Assembly (NCBI GenBank): GCA_940671915.1
Contig: CALNVZ010000174.1
Coordinates: 78,932,205-78,996,204 of the forward strand
Direction of reading: 5' to 3'
DNA length: 64,000 bases
Source of the DNA: Paracentrotus lividus
Lineage: Eukaryota > Echinodermata > Echinoidea > Camarodonta > Echinidae
Positions 1 through 10,069 of this stretch are shown piece after piece. The notes beneath the pieces are model-generated. The model searched no databases. It had not been told where the DNA came from and worked only from the letters and a program-made list of their open reading frames with translations. The position numbers and the translations under genes were made by a program. Each line of letters begins with the position of its first letter. Positions within the stretch are counted from its first letter, which is position 1.

Positions 1-139
1 GATGATGAACATATGGAATCAAGTCTTGGTATAAAAGACATATCAGGATAAAGTGTGAGGGAACATAGATTATGTGCAAAATGACATCATGAAATCACGG
101 AATTACTGAGGTTAATGAACAGCATGGTGTTAGTCTTAC

Positions 140-460
140 CTTCATGGCCAGTTTCATTAGGTTTGGGTGCATCACCATCAATCTGACAGCTTGCTTCTTG
201 AGTTCTACCAGTCGACTGTTACACCTCTCACACCACACCCCAAAGCCACCACCAGCATGCCCCTTCCTGACACCACCACCACCTCCACCGATAACCCCAC
301 CAGGGGCACCACCCATTGACGATGGGGGCAAGGATGCCCCTGCCATCATCATGCTAGGGGGTCCACCTGGAGGTAAAGGGGGAGGGGTGGGGCCAGGTTC
401 ACTGGTGCCTGGTAACCCACTACCAGTATTCATCATTCTAGCATTTGAGTTTGAGTTCAT
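140..460 (-). CDS. KIF26: First coding exon of a KIF26-type kinesin (partial gene)
   Basis: The exon encodes about 107 residues: a Gly/Pro/Met-rich low-complexity N-terminus (residues 1-66), then a block reading GFGVWCERCNSRLVELKKQA followed by VRLM. From memory, vertebrate KIF26A/KIF26B carry a very similar N-terminal GVWC-x2-CN-x-RLVELK-x-QA block upstream of the motor domain; this match is the basis of the call. KIF26 proteins are atypical kinesins that bind microtubules but are thought not to walk; they act in signalling, cell adhesion and neuronal development. The exon ends at a consensus donor, AAG|GTAAGA, at 140/139, so the motor and tail exons lie beyond the left edge. The start is supported by an in-frame TAA at 505-503 with no Met between, and by A at -3 of the ATG. 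The C-x2-C pair could bind metal, but its partner cysteines would be in the next exon. Identity as KIF26 is strong; A versus B cannot be told and may not apply in an invertebrate. Confidence 0.85.
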
Positions 461-607
461 CCTTATTCCTTTCTGTAGTGGACTCCTGTCGATAGAGCAC
501 TCTTATTCCAGATGTATTCCAGCGCTTGTAGTCCCATGTATTCCTTTTAGTTGCAGTTCTCTGATGATATGTAGTGTCCACAGCAGGTGCTCAGGAACAT
601 TTTAAAT
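461..607 (-). other. 5' UTR part of the KIF26-type exon with upstream splice acceptor
   Basis: Reading the minus strand, a long T/G-rich tract ending TCATTCCTACAG precedes position 607, a good 3' splice site. The sequence from 607 to 461 has an in-frame stop and no in-frame ATG, so it would be untranslated. This implies at least one further non-coding exon at higher coordinates. If transcription instead starts locally, the acceptor is fortuitous. Confidence 0.5.
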
Positions 608-988
608 CTGTAGGAATGACAACACAACAACAAAAAAGTATGAATAAAAATATGTCAACATACATGTAAACTCATTTTCACATATCATTAGTAGAAGATG
701 AAAAATGTATGACATTGTCATCTCCATATTCTTGATGAGGGCAGGGTCAAATCATGCTTGTGACTCCCCCCCCCCCACAAAAAAAAATGAAACTTGGAGC
801 ACAAATGACAGTAGATGAAGTGTGTTCTGTTCAGACATGTGGGGAAACACCTCTAAAATATGAAATGGTAATAAGTTATGAATATCCTCACGCCCCTTAC
901 TCTTGGAGGTAACAAAATCATGAAATATTGACGGCATGCATGTGTCATTGTTCTTAATTTCACATTCATCCTAGTGAACAATAGTATC

Positions 989-1470
989 GTTCACACGGCA
1001 AGCCTTAACTCCAAGTTATCCCCAAGAACATAGTCCTTAAGGATAACTTGGAGTTAACTTGGAGTTAAGGCCCGTGTGAAAGAACTTGGCGTTTATGCTA
1101 TCGAGGACAAGTCTGGGTTTGTGTTCTCGACCGATCTTAGGGTTAAGGCTCGAAACTCCAAGCGGTGGGTGGTCTCCGATTGCGCGTTTGGCCGTGTGGA
1201 CACGATTTTAACTTGGAGTTACTGTTCTTGAGGATAAGAGCGACCTCTTGTAACAGTTAAACTTCCGGTTCAGTCAAGCGACATAGCTGAATAGTACAGG
1301 GAAATAAATAGCGCACGCTACATACAACTTGTACTTCCGGTCATCGAGCATCTCACTTATCCTCGAGGATAAGCACACCGTGTGAACCCGACTAGAGAAC
1401 AAGCCGTCTGGGTTTAAATTCTTAGGGATACAATCCTCGAGGACTTAAATCCCGATGGTCCCGTGTGAAC
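989..1470. mobile_element. Non-autonomous TIR element with nested inverted repeats
   Basis: The ends read GTTCACACGG and CCGTGTGAAC, a perfect 10-bp inverted match. The same CCGTGTGAA motif recurs inside near 1072 and 1377, and the motif AACTCCAAGTTATCC occurs in opposing orientations around 1008-1068, giving a strong internal hairpin. It is more CpG-rich than its flanks. No transposase reading frame is present. I could not assign a clear target-site duplication, so the exact ends and superfamily remain open. Confidence 0.6.
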
Positions 1471-2925
1471 ATAGCTAATGGATGGGTAGGAATGGAGATA
1501 ATTCTGTTCAAATGTACAACTCAGTCATACCCCCACTGCCCCAGACAGACCACTTACTTGCCCTACGATCTAAAAATGTAGTATTTGAATACATCTTGTA
1601 TCGGTTTTAAAGTAGATCTCACTAGTGTGAAGTAGGCATTAGATGTAGGTGTTAGATATATTGCTTATAGCTGGTGGCTACCTTCATCACTTATGGTATC
1701 TTTGAAAGCAAACTTTTGTAATTTCTGTACATGGTGTTGGTGTTGAAGGCAGATTTAGGGTGCAGATGGCAAGGCCCTGTGGTGCTAATTGTTATGCAAT
1801 TATCATTAATTCATCACGTTTAGTGTTGGATCTAGGAGTAGGGTGTTGGATATTTTGGGAGCATCTCACCAATACTAGGACATTCTGAAGACATACTTGT
1901 TTGTTTACTGAAGGGTGTGAAGCAATAAATCTAAGTACCACAAGACCAGTGAAGTGTATCTCCTGGAGTAGATTATCTATTGATCTACATTGTATCTCTA
2001 TTTTTATATCAACATGTACGAAATAATTCCACAAATTCCTATAGACATCCCTATCCATTACTTTCATGATCAATTTTGTACAAATCTTTTCAATTTGTTT
2101 AGTTACCTTACAAATTTCATTGCAGGAACAGATAACAGATTCATCAAATTCTCAAGTTGATTTATATTACCAGCATTTTATCAGCAAATTCATTGTGTAT
2201 GATTACAGAGGGGGTAGTATAAATGCAACTTGATATCAGAATATGAGTCTGAAATAAATAGATTTTATTGATACCACATTTTTTTCTTTTCAATATACAT
2301 ATCATAGTAAAATACAATTCCAATTTATTTTGCTGAATAGTCCTTGAATACATGCATCTGTACCCCCTCCAATCGCCCCATTCTTGCATTTATAACCTTC
2401 AAATCTGTCTCTTATGTGAAAAGAAAACTAGGTATCAGTTTTTGTTGACCTGAAGCTATTATCAGCCAGCATGTATTTGCACTCAGTTGTAACTGTATAT
2501 CTGTCTGTATTTACTCACATGTAACCTCATGTCACTGTATGAGGTTGCAAGAAGCTAATTGAGGTAGTTCCTACTCACAAGTTTCCAGCTTTTTCACAAA
2601 CAATTCAATTTTTCTCATCAAAATTATCCTTTGACAGGTTTATATATTTAGTAAATAGACCGAGTGAAGGATTAATTGCAAATCAGAAAGTATTTAATGC
2701 CAGTTCACGCTAATATGTAATAAATCTTTAATTTAGTATTTACTATAAAAGTTATAAACAAGACAATCACTGACAATAAACCATGGTCATACACAGAAAT
2801 GCAGAAAACAGTAGGATCATGGTCCAACTCTTACCATTTTGTGTACTAGTATAATATCAGCAGTATTATCTCTGAATAAATTTTCAACTCACTCATTATT
2901 TCCTTCTTTACAACTTCAATTTCTG

Positions 2926-2926
<1 letters not shown>

Positions 2927-2956
<30 letters not shown>
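2927..2956. repeat. (CT)15 microsatellite
   Basis: An uninterrupted CT run, followed by CT-rich sequence to about 3052. The reading frame across it is Ser/Leu low complexity and not credible as a gene. Confidence 0.95.
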
Positions 2957-2959
<3 letters not shown>

Positions 2960-4722
2960 TTCATTTTTTTTCTATCTCTGTTTTCTCTCAATATTTTGTT
3001 TTTTCTCTCTCTCTCTACATTCTCTCTCTTTCCCCCTCCTCTTCCTATATTTCCCCTGTGTCCTACAGCAAAATGGTGTTTCTTTTATTGAAGTCTGATA
3101 CATATTTACATTACCTTCAGCGGTATTGAGTAGCTACAAACAGTACTCACAACATAATTGGATTTATCCTACATGTTTCAGTCATAAGGTCCAAGCACTA
3201 TATTTTCGCATCACGAAGGCACAAATTGCATGCACTGTTCCCAACTTGGCCTGTCCACATTAAAAGTTTAGCACATATTATAATATTGCAAACAGATTCC
3301 TTCGAACTGAATATTCAGCGAAAAGTGAAACTTACAATAGTAATACTATAGTAAATTAATGCATCTTCTTTTCCCATTTTTGACCACTCCTGTAATTCCA
3401 CAGTTCTAAGAGGTCTTTCTTACAGAAGCCATGGAAGTTGACATTGCCAGAGGAAATACTATTGTCCTGTGATTTACTGGAGGGAAATGATAATGATTAT
3501 CTTTGATGTACTACTAGAGTGCAATAGTGTGTAACTTTATAAACAAGGACTGTAATTTCCTTTCCAATATAATCTTGCATTACTGGATGCAATGTATTAA
3601 CTTTTTGCACTCAATGTAGGATTATATGCATTAAAAAATCCCTGAAAACAAAATATCTTATATGAGGAGTACTACATGTAATTGTAAAAGTCTAAACAAA
3701 AGGTGTCCTCTCCTAATGTAAATATGATGGCAGAAAGCAACATTGAAGCATTTGGAAAGTTTTCAAGATTTGTCAAGCAGACTACACAAATTATCACAAT
3801 TTAAAAGAAATTCTGCAACTTGGGTAAAAACATCCAAACTAAATAGCCCAACTTATTTGCCAGTGAATAGCAAATTGAAACATATTTTTCTTTGAATGAC
3901 AATACACAGGAGACAGTTGCAAAGAAAGGTGTGAATAGTATTTTGGTCAAAATATATTACTTCCAAGGGGGGGGGGGGGCTTCTCAGCTACAATGGGCAC
4001 ATCATTAAGTTGTTCAATGGACCTAAACAATGTTTCTTTCACCCCTGTTTCACCTTCTAGAACCTGTCTTGATATCATTTTACCCACAGGAATTCACCAT
4101 TGTGTGCAAGTATTGTGAAGAGTCTGAAGGGCTGAGTGAGGCCTCCTTCAAAACTCAAATAATACCTCTACCCCTCTGCCCATGGATGAAGAGCTCTGCC
4201 CGACCAACTTCTGACAGACTAAAAAACAACCACTGGCTTGCGAATTGCAGTAATGTCATATAGCCTACTCAGTCTCTTGTTTGTTAGGAGTTGGTCTCAT
4301 TGGTGTGACTGTGGTGTATTATTAGCAGAGAATTTTGAAAGTTGTAAAATATTCATAAATTGGCAGAAAAGGGCAGTTTCCTTCTGCCCACCCCTGACAG
4401 CCTGATACACTACATTTTTAACTCTCACCTAATCTTAACCCTATACCAAATCCTGAGAAGTATTAATATTCAACTGGCAAGGGTGTCAGGGGTAAACAAA
4501 TGTATAATGTTAATGGAGTTAGAAAGTGAAAGAAAGTTGGGTAAGTTCTGAATTTCTGGGCCAAACATTACATTATGAGCACCCATCTAATATGTTGTTT
4601 AAAGTCAAACAAATCTCAAAGGATAATGTGATCATATCAACATTCTTTAGAAAATCAAATTTCATGGCCTGTAATATGGGGCTTTCATAACACCCATCAA
4701 TCCATAATAACCAAAATATTTT

Positions 4723-4788
4723 GAAAATTCAAGAACCTTCTTCCTTTTTTAAATTTTTTTTTATGATACTGAAGGTTCTTGCATTTTC
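4723..4788. repeat. Hairpin: 18-bp near-perfect inverted repeat
   Basis: GAAAATTCAAGAACCTTC at 4723-4740 pairs with GAAGGTTCTTGCATTTTC at 4771-4788 (one mismatch) across a T-rich 30-base loop. It may be a fold-back remnant of a small transposon. Confidence 0.6.
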
Positions 4789-4929
4789 TCCAAAGGCAGT
4801 TGGTTGGAAGGTTTTTAATTTGTTTTCTCTTCGTATCTCATCCGTTATGATGATTTTAGCCAAGGTCTTTTTTGTTTGCACAATTCGTTTTCAAAATTAA
4901 AAGGGGAGACAATTATCTCATATTGTACA

Positions 4930-5265
4930 ACCCAAACATTGGTGGCAATAGGACTTTTTAGATGAGTTACAATAGAATAAACTGTCTTACAACTACCACG
5001 AAAAAACCCTGAGCCATGACACAGTTAGGATGACACCCTCTCAAAAACACAAGAGTTAAAGGATAATCTAACTTGCCAACCATATATATTGAATATTGAA
5101 ACCCAAACATTGGTGGCAATAGGACTTTTTAGATGAGTTACAATAGAATAAACTGTCTTACAACTACCACGAAAAAACCCTGAGCCCTGACACAGTTAGG
5201 ATGACACCCTCACAAAAACACAAGAGTTAAAGGATAATCTAACTTGCCAACCATATATATTGAAT
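4930..5265. repeat. 171-bp tandem duplication, two copies
   Basis: The block starting CCCAAACATTGGTGGCAATA at 4931 is repeated at 5102, and both copies run to CCATATATATTGAAT. Only a few substitutions separate them, so the duplication is recent or the assembly has doubled one segment. No coding potential. Confidence 0.9.
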
Positions 5266-6817
5266 GGCTAAATAAATGTATTTTTATATGGTCTGAAGAT
5301 TCACATTATATACACAATGCACACTACATGTACATTGAAGGTGCAAGAAAACATGGGCCTAGACCTACACACATTCTTGCATTGTACTTTCCTGATGAAG
5401 GTAAAATAGGGAGAGAGTTGCACTTTGCAAATCTAGCCCAGTATTGAAGCCTGGGGTTAAAAGTTTCAATAAGCTTCTTAGGTCAAAATGAAGAGGTCTA
5501 TAATCACTACTGTCAATATTATGTACAAGTATAGAAAAATAAGAAGTCCTTCATCGTGTTTAGACTGGGGCAAATCTACAAGTAGAATACACATGTACTA
5601 CACACACCTTTCTCTGAAGGAGAAATCAAATGATGGAATACATTCCGTAGCAAAATAACATTAGATTGAATACAGCTTAGCAAAACTTTACACAAGATCA
5701 GCCTTGCCTAATTTTAGTTGAAAATTAAATCCAAGGCCTATTATAGTTTGACCAAGGAGTTTCTATGATTGGTTTGACAACAAAGACTAAGAATAAAAAG
5801 ATAATTAAACACAATGTGCAATAACTGGTCTTGCAATATAATCAATATATTTTGAAGATTTAATTATTTATACTTGAAAAGGGGAAACCGGGGGGAGGGG
5901 GGAAGGTGGAAAAATAAGACACCAAATGATACTTGATATACTTTAAATAATCTTATTTTTGTGAAAAGCATATTTTCAGATAGAGCAGAGGTCTTTTGAA
6001 TCTGACTACCTAAAACATAAATGTATTTTAAATAAAGCTTTTATACAGAGGTATGAAAGAAACGAATCATCTCAAATCATCACCCGCCATAACTTTCTAT
6101 TTCATACACCATTGTACAACTTTACATCGAGCACACATCACAAGTTTACATACCACTGCACCGCTACGCATCACAGCCGCAATGTTGCGTGTCCATGAAT
6201 GATTTAAAATGCGAAGGGAATCTTTTTAGACTATGGGATGGTTCCCGATAATGTCGCTAGTTTTCCATTTCCGCAGGGTTGAAAAATCCACAACGCTCCT
6301 GTCATATGAAAAGAAGGGAAATGTAATCATTGTATTCATTCCAGAACTACAACATTTTAACCAAATGGGTTCTCCTTAATTTCCACTCGTTTGAAAAACG
6401 GCACCCAACAGCCGGCTGCTGTTTCTTTAAATGGCAATGGGAAAACAAGTAGTGCATAAGTCATTTTTTAATTAGTATCTAACTCTATGTATTGTCCCTC
6501 ATTTAGGCTAAAAATTTCACTTTGCACTCCATTCTTGCTTTGTGCAGACAGGTTGGCAGTCGGGTAATCATGGTTTTGGGATTGAGTAACGTACAACACA
6601 AACTTAGATTTCCTCCATTTTGCTATTGATGATTAAGAAATATTCGCAAGTTTTTTCTTCTCCAATACACACAATTAATAACTACAAACTAAACAGATAA
6701 ACAGTCAGAGCAATATATCAAATAAGATTTGGATTTCTATTATCTACAAGATATTGGAAAATATGCAACTAATGCTCATCATGTACATCCTGTTACCACC
6801 TCTTCCCTTCCAATGGG

Positions 6818-6841
6818 GAGAGAGAGAGAGAGAGAGAGAGA
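6818..6841. repeat. (GA)12 microsatellite
   Basis: Uninterrupted GA run within AT-rich DNA. Confidence 0.95.
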
Positions 6842-7261
6842 CATAGGGGTGGGGAGAGAAATATAAAGCAATTATCATTATACACTTGAAGGCTTTAAAT
6901 TTGACAATGACAACAGAGTTCGGAAGATTAATAATGGTGTTGATACAGCTTCTGCTGTCATTGTTCATTTTGACCCTTCATTGTGTAATGATTACGTTTT
7001 TTATAGCACATTAACCGGCATCCTGATCAATCGGCGCCTTGAAATGGAACATTTTCCAGACGCAAACTGAACGAGGTTGAGAATCCTCGTGGCATTGCAC
7101 GCACTTATTGATAGGTGGCCGAAAATGTGTAATACACGCACAAATGGGGACATTGCCAATCGGATCGATTTCGTTAATGTTTACATTATTCTTAAAATTC
7201 TATATCTTGAATGCTGGTGCCAAAATCTAAGATATCGACATATAGAATTTGCTTTATATAT

Positions 7262-7788
7262 NNNNNNNNNNNNNNNNNNNNNNNNNNNNNNNNNNNNNNN
7301 NNNNNNNNNNNNNNNNNNNNNNNNNNNNNNNNNNNNNNNNNNNNNNNNNNNNNNNNNNNNNNNNNNNNNNNNNNNNNNNNNNNNNNNNNNNNNNNNNNNN
7401 NNNNNNNNNNNNNNNNNNNNNNNNNNNNNNNNNNNNNNNNNNNNNNNNNNNNNNNNNNNNNNNNNNNNNNNNNNNNNNNNNNNNNNNNNNNNNNNNNNNN
7501 NNNNNNNNNNNNNNNNNNNNNNNNNNNNNNNNNNNNNNNNNNNNNNNNNNNNNNNNNNNNNNNNNNNNNNNNNNNNNNNNNNNNNNNNNNNNNNNNNNNN
7601 NNNNNNNNNNNNNNNNNNNNNNNNNNNNNNNNNNNNNNNNNNNNNNNNNNNNNNNNNNNNNNNNNNNNNNNNNNNNNNNNNNNNNNNNNNNNNNNNNNNN
7701 NNNNNNNNNNNNNNNNNNNNNNNNNNNNNNNNNNNNNNNNNNNNNNNNNNNNNNNNNNNNNNNNNNNNNNNNNNNNNNNNNNNNNNNN
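7262..7788. other. Assembly gap (527 N)
   Basis: All bases are N. The length may be an estimate from scaffolding. Nothing can be said about its content; the flanks are AT-rich and carry no exon edge I recognise. Confidence 1.
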
Positions 7789-8216
7789 TATTTTATACAT
7801 TATCATATCCCTAAAGTGTTGTGGGATGGCTAAACCTGGGAGAAGTCACAATTTGAGCAACCATCCTATAGTCTATTTCAGAACAATGTTAAACATCGAT
7901 ACCTTGCATAATTATTCTGTTTCTTCTGTGGAATTGTTTACTTGATAAATAAATTTCACAGTTGATGTTGGTATTCACTAGTATAATCGTCCAATTTGCA
8001 AAGTAATCTTCCTTCGTCACCTCACGGTGTCTTAATAGCAGTCATCAAACACCAATGTGACGAAAACGCGAATTTCCCTTCCCGATATCGATATCGCACT
8101 GTAATATATTTCGCCCACAAAAAGTGCACGCTACGCACAACTTTTCCCAAAGTTCGGTCCATTCCTCGACCAACTCGTACTGTGTAATGTCAATTTGGTT
8201 GACGAAACGTCGCGAC

Positions 8217-8258
8217 GTAAAGACGGCAAAAACGACGCGTCGTTTTTGCCGTCTTTAC
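8217..8258. repeat. Perfect 42-bp palindrome
   Basis: The half-site at 8217-8237 starts GTAAAGACGGCAAAAACGAC and the other half, 8238-8258, is its exact reverse complement with no spacer. The centre is CGACGCGTCG. It lies in a CpG-richer patch than its surroundings. Confidence 0.95.
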
Positions 8259-9790
8259 CTACTCTATACAACAGCTTGAGACTTTCATATTGCTAGCAAC
8301 GGCGATTTAACTATGTGGTACCTTACAGATATAGAGACTAATAGATCTCCAGCAACTAATTCATGAGCATATATTTTTAAAAATCTATGAATCTATGGAA
8401 ATATATGAATGAACTTTGTTTTAACTTCAATTTTTCCCCGTTCCTCTTTTGTCACTCAAACCCTAAATATGGCCAACCCGGAGGCAAAAGTGAAAATAAA
8501 GAGACGTTGAAATGGAATGAAATGTAAGCTGGTGGCACGTGCCATCGACCTCATATCACTCGGTGTCCGTCTGGAATGTGGACCGGACGCCTCGGCGGAT
8601 CACGAAGGGTCATTCCCGTTGGTGAACCTGCAGTCACTCAAGGGAAATAAACGAACCTTACACTTGGTCCCAAGATTGAAGCAGAACGAGTAATAGGGAG
8701 TTGTTGATTGATCATATAGGCGTCAGAATTTTGTTTTCAATCAATTTTTTTTTTAATGACAGAGAATTCTAATAATGTACAAATTCGAAATAACCATGGA
8801 AAACAAGAAAATGCAGCTTTTTTGTTTGTATTTGTTTGCTTTTTAAAATATTTTCTCTCTCTCTCCCTTTTTTTTTTTTTTTTTTTTTTTTGGGGGAAGG
8901 GGGGTGAGAACAAAACCACACATAAACAATATATAGACTTGTTTCCCCAAATAATGTCATATTGATTTACATCAATGAAGCTACGATTGATTTATCTAGA
9001 TATCTTAGTACTTTCCCTTTAAATAAATTTAAACCCACCATGAAACGGTTCCACATATTACAACAATAGTTTAAAACAATCGGAAATTTCTCACTCTTGA
9101 CAAATTATTCATTTACTTTAATAAAATTAAATTCAATAATGACGTTGCAAGAATGAAATGAATCAATTGAGGAATGACGGACATACACCCCCCCCCCCCT
9201 TCCCGTATCATAAAACGCCGCTATATCGCCATAAAATTCAAAGTACCAACAAGTTCAGATAAAGAGATTCAAGTGGTCACGAAGGCTGGGGGAAATCTTT
9301 ATCTATTGTCATTTAAAGAACGAAGCGTTGGTCCGATGTCCTAGGGCTATTTATGATCTCAGATATGTAAGTGACCATTTTAGTCATCTCGTATATCACG
9401 AGAACTGGCCTCCAGTCACTCGAGAAATATGCAGCCATTCATCAAAATCGAGCAGTCCAAAAAGGCGACAATTAATTTGAGGATTGGATTGAAATGGTGG
9501 CGGAGGAGAATAGAGAGGTCTGGTGAATTAGTAAGATGGTCTTCATCTCGCATTTCCATTTTGAGATTTCAGTTGACCAATCTCAAATTGCAGGTGTTCT
9601 TACTGTTGGATACAGTAATCATTTGAATATTCATGTAATTTAATGAAAAGCTGTATCAAAGTAAGTATAGCCCCAGTCCGAAGTTTTATTACGCTTGCAA
9701 TTATCTGACTTTTTTATTTAGAGTTCAATGACATCTTAATGATATTCGGTTTATTACAAGGATTGTTTTAAACAATGATACTGTTCTTTT
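8259..9790. other. Non-coding stretch with homopolymer tracts
   Basis: Contains a 12-bp E-box palindrome TGGCACGTGCCA near 8532-8543, a CT then poly-T then poly-G compound tract (8851-8905), and poly-C at 9188-9199. No exon is supported. Confidence 0.5.
8868..8891. repeat. Poly-T tract followed by poly-G
   Basis: 24 T residues preceded by a short CT run and followed by GGGGG and GGGGGG. Slippage-prone; length uncertain. Confidence 0.9.
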
Positions 9791-10069
9791 GTAAAGCCCG
9801 CGTCACACTGTCCCGAAGTTGAGCAAAGATGGACACACGAGCATGGTAAATTTCGAATTTTGCTCTGATCACGAAAGTATCGGGCCATTCGTGTACCCTT
9901 CGTGTGTCGTTCGAGTACCATCGTGTAACCATCTGTATACATCGTTCTTGTTTTGGCTCTTATTTGGCTGTTGACCAAGTTCGGGGCTAACTTCGCGTGA
10001 ACCCGAACATTTCACATTTCGTGTGTCCATCTTGGCTCAACTTCGGGACAGTGTGACTCCACCTTTACC
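9791..10069. mobile_element. MITE with ~48-bp terminal inverted repeats
   Basis: The left end starts GTAAAGCCCGCGTCACACTG and continues through CCCGAAGTTGAG and GGACACACGA. The right end is its reverse complement with a handful of differences, finishing GTGTGACTCCACCTTTAC. The ~279-bp element has no reading frame and must be mobilised in trans if active. No target-site duplication was assignable. Confidence 0.8.

Larger units (their letters stand above)
608..4722. other. Probable intron or upstream region of the KIF26-type gene, no exon seen
   Basis: Apart from the TIR element at 989-1470 and the CT-rich tract near 2927-3052, this AT-rich stretch shows no open reading frame with coding character on either strand. 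If the upstream acceptor at 607 is used, the region is first-intron DNA; otherwise it is 5' flank. Confidence 0.5.
5266..8216. other. AT-rich non-coding stretch with an assembly gap
   Basis: I see a GA microsatellite and the N gap, but no supported exon. The long open frames spanning 7077-7945 consist mostly of unknown bases and are artefacts of the gap. Confidence 0.5.

Noticed and set aside
144..605. 153-codon plus-strand open frame
   Set aside because: It is the antisense shadow of the KIF26-type exon; Pro-rich because that exon is Gly-rich.
7077..7945. Long open frames on both strands
   Set aside because: They are made almost entirely of unknown bases in the N gap.
8611..8635. GTTGGTGAACCTGCAG resembles the 3' end of 18S rRNA
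   Set aside because: Only about 16 bases agree, with mismatches, and nothing around it matches rRNA.
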